Origin: Ottelia alismoides
Taxonomy: Eukaryota > Streptophyta > Magnoliopsida > Alismatales > Hydrocharitaceae
Direction: 5' to 3'
Length of the DNA: 64,000 bases
Assembly: GCA_037367405.1 (NCBI GenBank)
Contig: JAZKJV010000687.1
Span: forward strand, 620,001-684,000
Part shown: positions 35,415 to 47,075 of the stretch, piece by piece
Layout: each line of letters starts with the position of its first letter
Numbering within the stretch: position 1 is the first letter of the stretch
Notes under the pieces: model-generated
What the model was told of the DNA's origin: nothing
Database searches by the model: none
Seen by the model: only the letters and a program-made list of their open reading frames with translations
Position numbers and translations under genes: made by a program

Positions 35415-38400
35415 TGATAAACACGAAATTCAAGAGAGCCTAAATGGTGTCTCACACAAGGCGGAGACGACCGTCGCTGTGGTGACCCTCAAATGAACCG
35501 TGTATTTAGTCAACAATTAACCCACACTAAAGATCAATAATTAGAAATAAATGTGGAGTTAAAATTTATTTTTAACTCTGCACAAAATGTATAGCAAGCA
35601 AGTATGCAGAGAGTTCGAACACAGGGAGCAAGCAGGGGAGGTCAAACTAGATGTGTGTGAGTGAATGTGAGTGTTGTCTACACTAAGCAAGCAAGCAAAG
35701 ATTTTTGTGGGTTTTTAATTTTAATTTTTTTATTTAATTTTAATTTTTGTATTTTGATTTTTAATTTTCTAATTTTTATAGTTTATATTATATATATTTT
35801 TTAATTTTAATATTGGAATATAAAAACAATGTAATGAAAGGGAAGACCAAATATTAATAAAAATAAGCAAAAATAACAAAAAATCCAGGAATAAATTCTA
35901 TTTGGTATTTTTATGGTTTTCTACTGTTTTTGTGATTTTTGGGTATTTTTCAAATTGTTTTTGGTATTTTTAAACACTGAAATAGATCAAACAGTGAAAG
36001 AGCCACTGGCTGGGGGTAAAAAGGGAATTAAAAATAACAAACAGCCACAAAATTTTTCCAAACTCTTTTTCAAATAAAGATAACAAAATGTAGAACAAAC
36101 AGGAACTGAGTTTATACTTTTTGGAGTTTTCTTTGATTTTATATATTTTTTGAAGTTTTTATGTATTTTTGAATTTTTAAGGTTTTTCTTTTGAGATTTT
36201 TAGAAATTTTTGGACTGACACTAAAAGAGATTAAAATACACACTAAGGATTTTTTTTTGGAATTTTTCGAAATATTTTACTATTTTTTGGTATTTTCTAA
36301 GCTAGACAGTAGGCAGAAAGCATGTTTTTGATTTTTAATAAATATTAAAAAGACACAAAATCAAAAACTAAAAATATGATGTTATAGTACAACCACACAG
36401 GAGCTTAACCCTAATTTTTGAGAATTTTTGGAATTAAGATGATGCCCTAATTAATTAATACAAGCACACAAAAATATCACAGCCTGACAGGGGTATAAGT
36501 GCAAATATCCAGAAGTCCAGGGACATACATGCAATTTTCCTCAAAAATTAACACTTAGTAAAATGTTTGCTGGACTAATTATGCAATAGGAAAAACGCAA
36601 GGGGTGAAATGTCAAAATCCCAAGATCACGCACGTAGGCACGCGTGCCTGGTGAGGGCGTTTTTGTAATATAAAACAAATCGAAGGGCTCTATTGCAAAA
36701 TGTCCAGGAATTAATATACTGCAATTAAATGTTTTAGAACTAAAGCTAAATACGCAAACAAACCGGGTCCCTTTGCAAAATCGCCACGTCACGTGCGTTG
36801 CGCACGTGACCTGGCGGGGACAACAATGTAAAACCCAAAAGTTGGGGGGGGGGTACTTGCAAATATTACAGAAAATTCTAAACATCAGAGTAAAGTTTGT
36901 AAGTTACTTAGAAATTATACGAAGTCGTGGGTGTTTGAGCGCAAAACTCCCCACTTATCCACGTGGCATGCGTGGATGCGCGTGGATGGGGGGAGATGGA
37001 CGGTTGATCACCCCTCAGGCGTGGACGGCTTAGATTGAAGGGGAGGGGGGAAGATGGATGGCAGCTGTAGCGCGCCTCCCTCCCCTTCGTTTGGTTCTGC
37101 ACGGGCAAAAGCTGGGCAGCCAAGGAGCGTGGACGGCTGCGGCTTCCTTCTCCGACGAGCTCGAGGTACCCCCCCCCCCCCCCGGGGTGGTTAGGCGTGG
37201 TCTATTCAGTACCTGCGAGATCCAAAGGCTCGAGAACGCTGCCTCGACCGGTTCGTTAGGTGCAATGGTGGAGTTCACGGAAGGTGGTGGCTCGCCGAGG
37301 CAAGCTCCGACGATGGAGGTGCGGATGGTGATCGAAATGGGTCTCAGGCGAATGGTAAGAAAAGAAATGCTTAAAGGAAAGAAATTAAAGTAAAACACGA
37401 AGGGAAACATGACCTCAAGGTGAAGAAACCTGAGGAAGAACCTCACGGCGGTGCGGCCGCCGGAGATGGCTTGAACGCCTCTTGCCGCTCCTCCGCCGCT
37501 CCCAGCAGCGAGGTGAGGATAATGTCACCTCCCTCGAACCTCAGCATACACCATAAGGGCAGACGAAGGGACAAAAAAGGGTTCAACTCAAAAATGGAGG
37601 TGGCGGGGTTGTTTTGAAACATGGTGGACGCGGCTCGAAAAACGATGTGCATCGAGCGACATGTTGATCCAATGCCCGAGGAAAGATATGGGCGAGCATC
37701 CTCGATCATCGATGAACAAAAGTCAAGAAGGCGCCAGTGCGAAATCATGTACATAGAGCCCTCGAAAAAAATGAGAAAACGACCCAAAAACGAGCCTCTG
37801 ACAAGGACACAGGGGGCGGGTCAGAGAGTTGACCCGCGGTCAACTCTCGGACCCTCCTGGTTGGTCCACGTGGACCAATCAGGAAAAATCCTGGGAAAAA
37901 TGTCTTATTAAATGAATTAAAAATAGTAAATGAATTATTCAATTTTAGGTTATAACATGAAAAATGTTTATTATTTTCTAAATTATTTTATGGTGATTTT
38001 TAATTATTTTTATGAAGTATATTTTTACAAGTTACCCATTATACCCCTTATAGTTATATTATCTATATATTTAAGTATTTTATTTTTATTTTTGTATTTT
38101 TAATTTATTTATTTTTGTTTATTATTTTATAAAAATATAACATACTTTTATACACATAAATATATTTTTATCTTATTTTTTTGATGTATTTTGTACACTT
38201 AATAAAATAAAAGGATATAAAGTATAGGTATATGTGTGTGTACTTTACCTATGTATTGTGCATACATGTATTTTATTTAGGGTTTTCTTTGAGTTTTATT
38301 TTGATTTCAATGCACATAATTAATATAGGTAATATTTACAAAATAACAAAAATATAAAATTATGAGAATAATGAATAAATAATAAAATGAATATTTTAAG

Positions 38401-39028
38401 TTGTACAAGTATACAATAGGGGTCCAAAATTCAACTTTCAAACCGTAGCTCCACCAAATGCGAAACCACCGCCATTAAATAGCTTATTTTATTCTATATA
38501 CAATTAAAGTGATTTCGAGGCATTTGGAGTTTTCATTTGTGAGATACAGGTCTGGGAAGTTGGGATTCTGGCTTTTTATTCAGACCAGAACTTTTTATCT
38601 GTACATTATTTTTCTGTGAAATCAATTTTGTATTTTTCTTTATTAAATTATCTACAACTTTCATGTACAAAGTTTCTTCATTTGATGTATAAAAAGTGGA
38701 ACCAAAAATAGGTCCCAAAATGAATAAAGAATGAATAGAATAATATAGGTATTTGACCCTTATCTCCCCCCTACTTTATTCCTTGTCGACCTATTCATCA
38801 AGATGCCTAGGTCTCGGGGTTTTGGGTCATAAAGTTTTTACAATATTTTATTCTTTTTCTTTTCTTTTATTTATTCTATAATTTTGGCTTTAATTACAGT
38901 ATTTTATACACTATTTGGATGCACATGCATGAATGCTAAGATGATGATTTTAATGCTATTTACAGGCATTTGCTAGGGTTTTTGGTGCCAAAATGATAGA
39001 ATAAAGATGATGAAATGTGGATTCATCA
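35415..39028 (-). repeat. 3' LTR of element D (3614 bp)
   Basis: On the minus strand it starts TGATGAATCCAC after the PPT and ends GTGTTTATCA, comparable to GTGTTATCA in E. The conserved upstream block is at 38755-38830. The GC-rich block (36940-37870) contains a poly-C run near 37170-37184. Confidence 0.85.
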
Positions 39029-39045
39029 TCCCCCTATACTTTACC
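39029..39045 (-). other. Polypurine tract of element D
   Basis: On the minus strand GGTAAAGTATAGGGGGA, adjoining the LTR start. It contains the hairpin-arm sequence AAGTATAGGGGG. Confidence 0.9.
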
Positions 39046-40997
39046 TTTGCTAGTCCCTAGCAAACACTTATGCAATAAGTGCAAAAAGAAAAGAAAGAAA
39101 AGAAAAAGAAGAACTTGGATTTAGTTTAATTGTAAAACTTGTCTTCACAAAATCAAAGTTTGGAGCTTAAGTCAGACCTCTGGAATTTTAGTGCGGGCAG
39201 AACCTTAGTGAGAACCGTGTTTGAAATTCAACAGTCCTTGAGAATCCCAAAACCCTGTCCAAGTCTCCTCAATCGCCAGGTCAGAAATACTTCAATTCAT
39301 ACGCAAACTCTTACGACTATGATTCTGACTTGTACAATGTAAGTGATGGTGGCTCTCCCCAACTGAAATGGCAAAGAAACTGACTTCTCCAGTATGACAA
39401 CCCAATGATTCCCCAATCCAATAACTCCTTCCTCGAGGAGCGGGGCATTCCCTTCTAAGTTCAAGTGGCAACCAACTCAAGAGGAAGGGGGTGAGGAGAA
39501 GAATGGATGGTAGCCAGTGTAGCTACCTATCCTAGGATGCAAGACCAGTGTAGTCAAGTCATCCTGCTGCAGACTCACATGATATGACTTTGGAACTCAA
39601 GCTTGCTTATTGACTTTGTACATACTTGCAGGCTTTTTATTTTTGTACATGCGTGAACTTTTCTTCTTCTTTTTTTGAATACTATTCACAGCAGCATTTA
39701 CATAAGGAGTTTTTCCTCTTGAGCCAGTAGACTATCCCTCTTTTGAAGCTTTATTACAACCCACAACCTCCTGTCTTTAGACTTCCTAATCACTGGACGG
39801 GTTGGGGTGCACTTCGCTCCCTAGAGGAGGACAGATGTTTCCACTTGTGTGCGTCTCATACCGGCAAATCCAATCCCCTCACCACTCCAACTGGGTTGAG
39901 CCATGTGAAAGGTGCAGGTGTCCAAGTTAGGTCATTATCAACAAGAGTCGTGTGTGTGCTCCGAAATACTCTACTTAGGCAGTCAAGAATCCATTGAACC
40001 AAATCTTGTAATCCTCAAAGAATTAAGTCAACTAGACCTGAAGTATCTCAAACCCAGTTCCTATAAGGTTCCTGTTATTAGGTAGATTTTAAGGTCCAAT
40101 CAAGCTCCAATCTCCAGATTTTACTTAGACTTGTTCAACTATCAAACTCAATCCGAAAAATGCTAATGCTATGCAAATGCAATGCATAAAATCTTTTTGT
40201 GATGCAATTTTCAAAAATTTTTGAACTTTTTATGGATTTTTGAAAAGATGATGATGATGCATATGCAGATGCATTTTTTTGTATTTTTCAAAAGATTTTT
40301 CAGATGTTTTTGGATTTTAATTTTGCAAATGTTTTTGGGATTTTTGAAAACAAAATGATTTTGGCTGAAATCTAGGTTACAAACTATGTACACGGGAGTG
40401 CTTCTTATATTTACAAGAAGTGGATTTTAAGAATTTACAAGGGTATGTGGTCAGTTTTATACATATGTATATATATAGTGGATTTTAGTGAGATGTAGAT
40501 ATTCCTCAAACTTATTTGACACAAGCTTTTCACACAACTTTTGAAACTATAGTCCAAAATAATTTTTACAAACATTTTACAAACATGTACACACATTTGA
40601 CAATCATTTTGCAAAGGTTTTTCAAATAGTATAGATAGATTTTTCAAAATATTTTTGCAAACATTTTTCAAACCGTTTGCAAATCATTTTTCAAACATTT
40701 TATTTCACACAAAGAAAAGAAATTTTACAAAACATACATTTTACACAGGTTGAAAACATGTAACAAAATATTTTCAAAATAGTTTTCAATTGATGTTCAT
40801 TTTCAAACTATTTTAAAAAATTTTGCAAAAAAAAACATTTTCACCTGATTTATTAATCAGTATATACAAAAAGAATTTGAGGAATAACCACATCTTTTTA
40901 TTAAGGATTTTAATGAATTTTAAAGAATGATTAGCCATATTATCAAGAAAATACGAAAGTACGAGTTATGGCTAAAGTATATAAACAGTATATACGA
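39046..40997 (-). other. 3' region of element D with an antisense ORF
   Basis: No sense-strand protein. On the plus strand, 39743-39997 (84 codons) encodes a peptide that shares WGALRSLEEDRCFH and CASHTGKSNPLTT-like stretches with an antisense frame in E (57729-57523). Around it lie conserved non-coding words. The rest (40200-40990) is AT-rich with no gene. Confidence 0.55.
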
Positions 40998-41600
40998 CCC
41001 CCCTATACTTAGCTTGAGCTATGTCCTCATAGATCGGAGAGAAAAGAGAAGACATAACTCGTACTAAGTATAGACAAGTCTAAAGTATGAATGAATGAAC
41101 CAATGAGAAGTTGACCGTCCCCCCTATACTTAGGATCAAGTAATCCTAAGTATAGCAGACTGTACACAACGCAGGGAGGGTCAAGGGTGGGAATGAACAG
41201 ATCGTACTCAGATTGTATCCCCCTATACTTAGGGTAAGATATCCCTAAGTATAGACAAGAAGAGGAGACAATGTAGAGGATCAAAGAATGGAACAACTCG
41301 GGGTGCACACCCCCTATACTTAGGACAAAGTACGTCCTAAGTATGGAAAACTGTCTACAAGGGCGACACCTTTTTGATAGATGAAGAAGATAGAAAAGGA
41401 AAAGAAGAAAAGAAGAAAAGAAGAAAAAGATCTGAAGATGGAAGGATAGATCAGAGGATATACACATCACTCCCCCCATACTTAGGGTAAAAGAAGCCCT
41501 AAGTATAGGCAACAATAGGAGTGAGGGCACAAAACGATGAAAGAACACTCAGCTCATCCACCCCTCCTATACTTAGAACAAAGTACGTCCTGAGCAAGGC
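40998..41600 (-). repeat. Hairpin array of element D (one long, five short)
   Basis: Plus-strand positions: long hairpin 40998-41075, then short hairpins at 41118-41155, 41219-41254, 41309-41346, 41471-41509 and 41570-41600 (the last is degenerate). Perfect arms reach 12 or 13 bp, for example CTATACTTAGGAT / ATCCTAAGTATAG. The third short unit and its flank match E's first hairpin at 55859-55892. The outer two units occupy the place where E has the end of pol. Confidence 0.9.
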
Positions 41601-41685
41601 AAACACGAGAATGGGTGGGCGAGAAATACGGGAGAGATAGAGATGAACAAAGGAGAATGTACAACAGAGGTGGATGTACATATGA

Positions 41686-42042
41686 TCAAGAAGGTCGAAA
41701 GCTAACCTTATTGCGAGACCGCTGAGGGATAGATCTAGTGTGATGCAAGTCGACATCGGGGTCCACAGCGGACGGAAGCCGATCAGGGTCGACACATTGA
41801 AGGCCCTCAGTGGAATCGAATCTGAAAGGGATGAACTGGTCAATGGAAGTAGTATGGCTAGGTTCTCCCTTGGTGGTCCTATGGTGTGAAGGCACAGACG
41901 TGTGAGTGGAAGAAGTACGACTAGGTCTAGCCTTGGAAGTCTTGCAGATGTCAAAGTGGAATGGGACAAACTCATCATCCTCGGAAGAAGTGTAATCGGA
42001 GTCGTCCTGCAAGGGCTCATCCAGGTCAAAGTCAAAAGTCAA
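41686..42042 (-). pseudogene. Acidic ORF of element D, 118 codons, truncated
   Basis: Starts within the junction with F at 42042 and runs uninterrupted. It is rich in Asp, Ser, Thr and Pro (DDSDYTSSEDDEF near the start) and has no recognised domain. A comparable acidic Ser-rich segment ends the ORFs of A, B and F before their hairpins, so it is probably the C-terminus of the protease-containing protein. Its upstream part is lost. Confidence 0.5.
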
Positions 42043-42801
42043 AAGACAAGTCTAAACAAAAAGAATGTTGTGACTCCAGAGACTGAGCGTTTACTTAAAG
42101 ATCACATCTTTTTGAAGATCCCACTTCACGATGCCTTGGATCATTTTCCTACACTCAAGAATCGGTTGAGGAACAAATGCACGACACGTAGGAAAAAAAA
42201 GATCACGAGTTGAGAGGCATATATTGACCAAGGCAACTTCGTGTGAGATTCGGAACAAGGTACCCAAGAAGAAGAAAGATTATGGAGCTCATTATGTCAC
42301 TTGTCAGATTGAAGACGCTACATTCCATCATACTCTCTTAGATAATGGTTCCTCGATTAATTTACTTCCATCCTCTTTGCTTGATACGCTCAAGCTAGGT
42401 CCTCTCTACAAATCACGAGCGATACTTCAGTTTGCAGATCGATCTGTGAAGAGACCTAAAGGTAAGATGAGGAACATTATCATAACCGTTCAGAGCTTGC
42501 AGTTTCCAGTGGACTTTACAGTCCTAGACATGACGTGCTCTACACAGTTACACCTTGCTCCAATCATTCTCGAGGGGCCCTTTTTGCAGAGAGCAAGAGC
42601 ACTCTTTGATTATGATGCTGGGAGAGTATCATTCTGCATAGACAATGGAGATATACACATTGAGATGAAGAGAGAATGTAGTAGTCCCAGATCAGTGTTG
42701 TCATTTACTTCAGAGGACACCAGTCTTGCAGAAGATTGCCAGCACATAGATGAGACACAGTTTCCTGATCTTGAGAGCATTTATTTTGATACCCATGATA
42801 T
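42043..42801 (+). pseudogene. Protease region of element F
   Basis: An N-terminal stretch (TPETERLLKDH, FLKIPLHDALDHFP) matches the segment before E's protease. After a stop and frame change near 42214 comes the retropepsin domain, 42224-42801. Its active-site segment reads LLDNGSSINLLPSS: Asp and Gly are present, but the usual Ser or Thr between them is Asn. The FADRS-like and VDFTVLDM segments follow. The frame is open up to the E insertion at 42801 and continues in the same phase at 63193. Confidence 0.8.
42797..42801. repeat. Left target-site duplication of element E
   Basis: GATAT immediately before the LTR start; identical to 63188-63192. Confidence 0.93.
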
Positions 42802-45800
42802 TGATGAATCTCCATTTCATCACCTTTATTCTATCATTTTGGCCTCAAAAACCCCAGCAAATGCATGTAAATAACATCAATTTATACATAGTAGCATTCA
42901 TTACTCATTGTATTAACTATACATAAAATAAGGTTTTTAATGCCAAAATTATAGAGTAAAGAGAAGAAAAGAAAAATGAATAAAATGTTGCAAATATTTT
43001 ATGACCCGAACCCCGAGACCAAGGCCAGCATGGAATTGGTCGATAATGAATAAAGTAGGGGGAGATAAGGGCCAGTGTACAATAAATACCTCATTTATTT
43101 ATTCATTTATTTATGCATTTTTGACACCTATTTTGTACATAATTATTCATTCATCAAATAAAGAAACTTTGTACATGAAAGTTTTAGATAATAATGTGAA
43201 TAAAAATACAAAATTGATCTTGTGTAAAAATAATACCCATTGTACATTTCATACACAGAATAAAAAGCCAAAATCTCAACTTCACAGACCCATATCTTGC
43301 AAATAAAAACTCCAAATCACCCAAACTCACCTTTAATTGTATATAGCTTTCCAAGAAATATTTAATAAAATTTGTTGCATAATTTTTGGAGTCTATCTGT
43401 GGAAATTAGGTTTTTGGCCCACATTGTGCAGCCTTCCTGATTAAAATATTCAATCTATTCATTGTCCATTATTTTTATCAAATTATATTTTTAGAATTTT
43501 GTAAATAATGTGTATAATACATGTACATATTGAGATTAGAATAAAACTAAAAAGAATTTGTAAAATAAAATAAGTCTATGCAATACATAGGCAAAATACC
43601 TATGCTATCTATATGTATATAAATAAAAAGGGGTCTTATTCTTTATTCATCTATATTTTTATAATATTGTAAATATTACATATAACTCATTAAAAATGCA
43701 AATCCAAAATAAAAACCAAGTAAATACATTAAATAAATAAAGTATATATAAAATACAGGTAAAATACCTATAAGTACACCTGCATATACCTATACCTATC
43801 TATTTAAATATGAAAATAAACTCATAAAAATTAAATAAAAATACCCTCACACTCACAAAAATAAATTATAAATTTATAAAATAAGCCAACAAAATAATAA
43901 AATAAAATAAACAAAATAAAAATAAAATATATAAAATACATGTAAATACATGCATATACACATTATTAAAATAAAAATATAATAAAATACTTCAAAAAAA
44001 TTAAATAAAAATCATAAACAAATACTACATGAATTAATACACATTTTTCATTTTATAAGAAAAAAATAATAAAATCATTTATTAGGTCAAATAAATCATT
44101 TTCGAGTAAAATTCCCTATTTTGTCCTCTAGCGGCCGAGGTGGACCAATGAGAACGCAGCCTTTGTTGACCGCCCGGTCAATTGTCCCATTCGGGACCTG
44201 GCGCTCCAGAACTGTCTATTCCCTGAATTTCTTCCCTTTTTTACGGCCATCTCATCCATCGATCGCGCTCGCGTTCTTCACAAGAAATCATCTCTGATGA
44301 TCACTGATGCCCGCCGATATCTTAGACCAACACGATGTTAATTGGATTACTCAATAAACACCGGTCAATAAGGGTTCATTCCAATGTTTATAAATAAGAA
44401 GCTCCGCCCCCTCCTCAAATTTGGCCAATTTCATCCACCCAAAAGCCTCGAATTTGATCCTGGGAGGCTCCTCGTGACAGGGGGAGCATCTTAGCGCCTC
44501 GAATCGGCCGGAGGAGGGATACATTTTGACGCGGCGGAGCTCCGGCGTCCGTCCTGCTCCCTGGTGGCCCCCAGGTATAAGATTTGCCCTTTATCACTTT
44601 TTAGGTAGATTTTAATGTTAGCTTTTCATTCCCGTGCTTAGTTTAATCTTTAGTTAAGTGGTGTAACGTAGAATCGCCAACTCGAGCTCCGGCGACTTCT
44701 GCACTATGACATCGACCGTCTCCGACCGCCATTCACCTCTCACCTCGTTCCCCATCTTATTCTCCATCTATCGATCATCTTTGTTCAACCAAGGACCCCA
44801 AGTCCTTGCGAATTGGAGCTCCACCTCCGCTTATCGCCGGAGCTCCTCCGCCTCATCTCATTTTGCGCCAGAGCTTCACAACCCGGGGTCGAGGAGGTAG
44901 CCCTCGTTCCCTGGTTCTTCCTATGCAGGTCAAACGATGCAAGGGCCCATTTTGGGCTCGATTCGAACCAGGAAGAGGCTCCAGGAGGTCTCGAACTTCA
45001 TCGACCTCATCCGAGCACCTTGGACCTCCAGGAGCCATGGCAAGACCATTTGCAGACGCGGGAGGCCTCCAGCTACGTCCAGACCATCTCAGATGCGAAG
45101 GAGAAGCCCGGAGGAGCCCAAGCTTCACGATCGAAGCTCGCCGCGCGCGAGCTTCTTCCCTGTTCTTCCAGGGGGCTCCATCGCCGTCCGATCAGGAGGA
45201 GCGCTCCAGATTGCACGAGGATCGTCGGATGAAGACCAACCACCACTGTCCGATCCGTGAGGCGGGTCTAATCAGAACCATTCGTCGGCGAACCGGTACC
45301 AACCGTCAGATGCACGACGTGTGGCTAAGTGAAGTGATCCACGCCGTCCACCAGCGCGCGTTTAGGGTAAATTTCTTATTTAGCCACAGCTTATTTTGTA
45401 TTTATCGTTCACCCCTGTAAATAAAAGTTGAAGTTTATTTTAGTGTGTAAATTTTGCATGGACCCCCCTGTATGATTGGCATATTACTTTTAGGTCCAGT
45501 CCACGTCACCTCACGTGTCGTCCCACGTGAGGTGGCTAATTTGCATATGACCCCCTGTATATTTGTAAATTTATTTTTAGTCTATAAAATTAAATTCCAA
45601 GTGTATAATTTTTGTGGAAATTTGCATCGAGGACCCTGGACTTCCTGAAATGTCTTTTTGGTCCATGTGGGTGCGGATCACGTGTAGTCCCACGTGATGG
45701 TCATTTTGCACGGGGGTCCCAGGCGGGTTTTGTATTTCACTTTAGCCCTTAAATTTGCAAACCACATGTATATTTTTTGGTGTTTTTGCACAGAAGCCCC

Positions 45801-47054
45801 TGCCTTTATTTTTATTTGCAAAAATGCCCCTGCCAGGCCATATATTTTTTGTATGCTTTGTCCATTTATTTCATGCACCATATTAACTTGAAAAATTCCA
45901 CAAAAATGAATATAAATTCTTGTTAGCTTACCGTTGCACGCCATATTTTTAGTTTTCATTTTCGTTGCATTTTTGCATTTATTAAAAATCAAAAACATGC
46001 ATTGTGTCTACTGTCTAGCTTAGAAAATACCAAAAAATAGTAAACCACCTCGAAAAATTCTAAAAAAAACTCCCTATGGTCTATTTTATCATATTTTAGT
46101 GTCAGTTCAAAAATCACTAAAAATCTCAAAAGAAAAACCTTAAAAATTCAAAAATACTTAAAAACTTCTAAAAAATATAAAACATTATAGAAAACTCTAA
46201 AAAATATAAACTCAACTCCTGTAGGTTCTATATTTTGTCCTCTTTATTTTAAAAATAGTTGGGAAAAATTTTGTGGCTGTTTTATATTTTTAATTCCCAT
46301 TTTACCCTCAGCCAGTAGCTAAATCCCTATTTTCCCTTATTTTGCTATTTAAAAATATCAAAAATATTTTGAAAAATACCCAAAAATCACAAAACAGTAA
46401 AAAATATGAAAATACCAAAAAAAATTTATTTATGCATTTTTGAGTATTTTTGTATATTTTTTCTAAATATTGTATCACCCCTCTCTCTACATTATATATA
46501 CATATTTCCTCATTGAAAAAGAAAATTAAAAAATATATATACGTATTTATTAATGTATAAAAATATGAAAATTAAATTAAAAAAAGAAAAGAAAATAATA
46601 TATATATATGTATGTATATAATGTATGTATTATATGCTTTATACATACCCTCTATGGGTGTATATCTTTATATATTTATATTCTATAAATTATATATATA
46701 ATACATGAATATATATAAGTATATCATATTAAATAATATATATTATTATAAATAAAAAAAGAAAAGAAAAAGAAAAATAGAGACCCACAAAAATAGGATT
46801 CATACAAGGATGACTGTTGTACATGGACATCACAGTTTACTTCATTTTTGCATTGCTCTCTGTGGTTCGACCTCTACATACTTATTCACTGTGCATCTTG
46901 TGGTAGAGTAATAAATGTTAATTCACACTTTTGGGACTCAATTGGTTTATTCTTTTTTTGTGGGTTAATTGCTGATCAACATGATGTTCTGTGAGCGGTC
47001 GCCTCAGCGACACTATATATATTATTGTGACCCTTGCAGAAAATCGTGTTATCA
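42802..47054 (+). repeat. 5' LTR of element E (4253 bp)
   Basis: Starts TGATGAATC and ends GTGTTATCA two bases before the PBS. The conserved upstream block is at 43002-43075. GC-rich block 44680-45400. AT-rich (TA)n-like tract at 46480-46760. Homologous along its length to 58501-63187, apart from the MITE there. ORFs inside it (44806-45420 and others) recur in the other LTR and are not genes. Confidence 0.95.
44389..44396 (+). promoter_or_regulatory. Candidate TATA box, 5' LTR of E
   Basis: TATAAATA, about 1.6 kb into the LTR and upstream of the GC-rich block; identical in the 3' LTR at 60087-60094. Confidence 0.55.
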
Positions 47055-47056
47055 GA

Positions 47057-47075
47057 TGGCGCCGTTGCCGGGGAG
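47057..47075 (+). other. tRNA-Asp primer binding site of element E
   Basis: TGGCGCCGTTGCCGGGGAG begins two bases after the LTR. It is complementary to the 3' end of plant tRNA-Asp, the usual Athila primer. Confidence 0.93.

Larger units (their letters stand above)
35415..42042 (-). mobile_element. Element D: truncated minus-strand Athila-like element in F
   Basis: In minus orientation: an acidic ORF (42042-41686), six hairpins, a 3' region, a PPT and the 3' LTR (39028-35415). The gag and 5' LTR are missing, and no second ACCAT (left flank 35410-35414) is seen at the right junction near 42042. Its hairpins and the loops are nearly the same as E's, so D and E are close relatives. Confidence 0.75.

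Noticed and set aside
37170..37184. Poly-C run as an internal polypurine tract of D
   Set aside because: It lies in the GC-rich LTR block, not next to an LTR start, and is absent from other LTRs; a simple homopolymer is likelier.
44806..45420. 204-codon ORF in E's LTR and relatives at 60520-60947
   Set aside because: Only GC-rich LTR sequence; frames on both strands overlap, and the two LTR copies break the ORF differently.
47057..47075. Possible tRNA-Asp gene fragment
   Set aside because: Only the complement of the tRNA 3' end is present, next to an LTR; it is a primer binding site.
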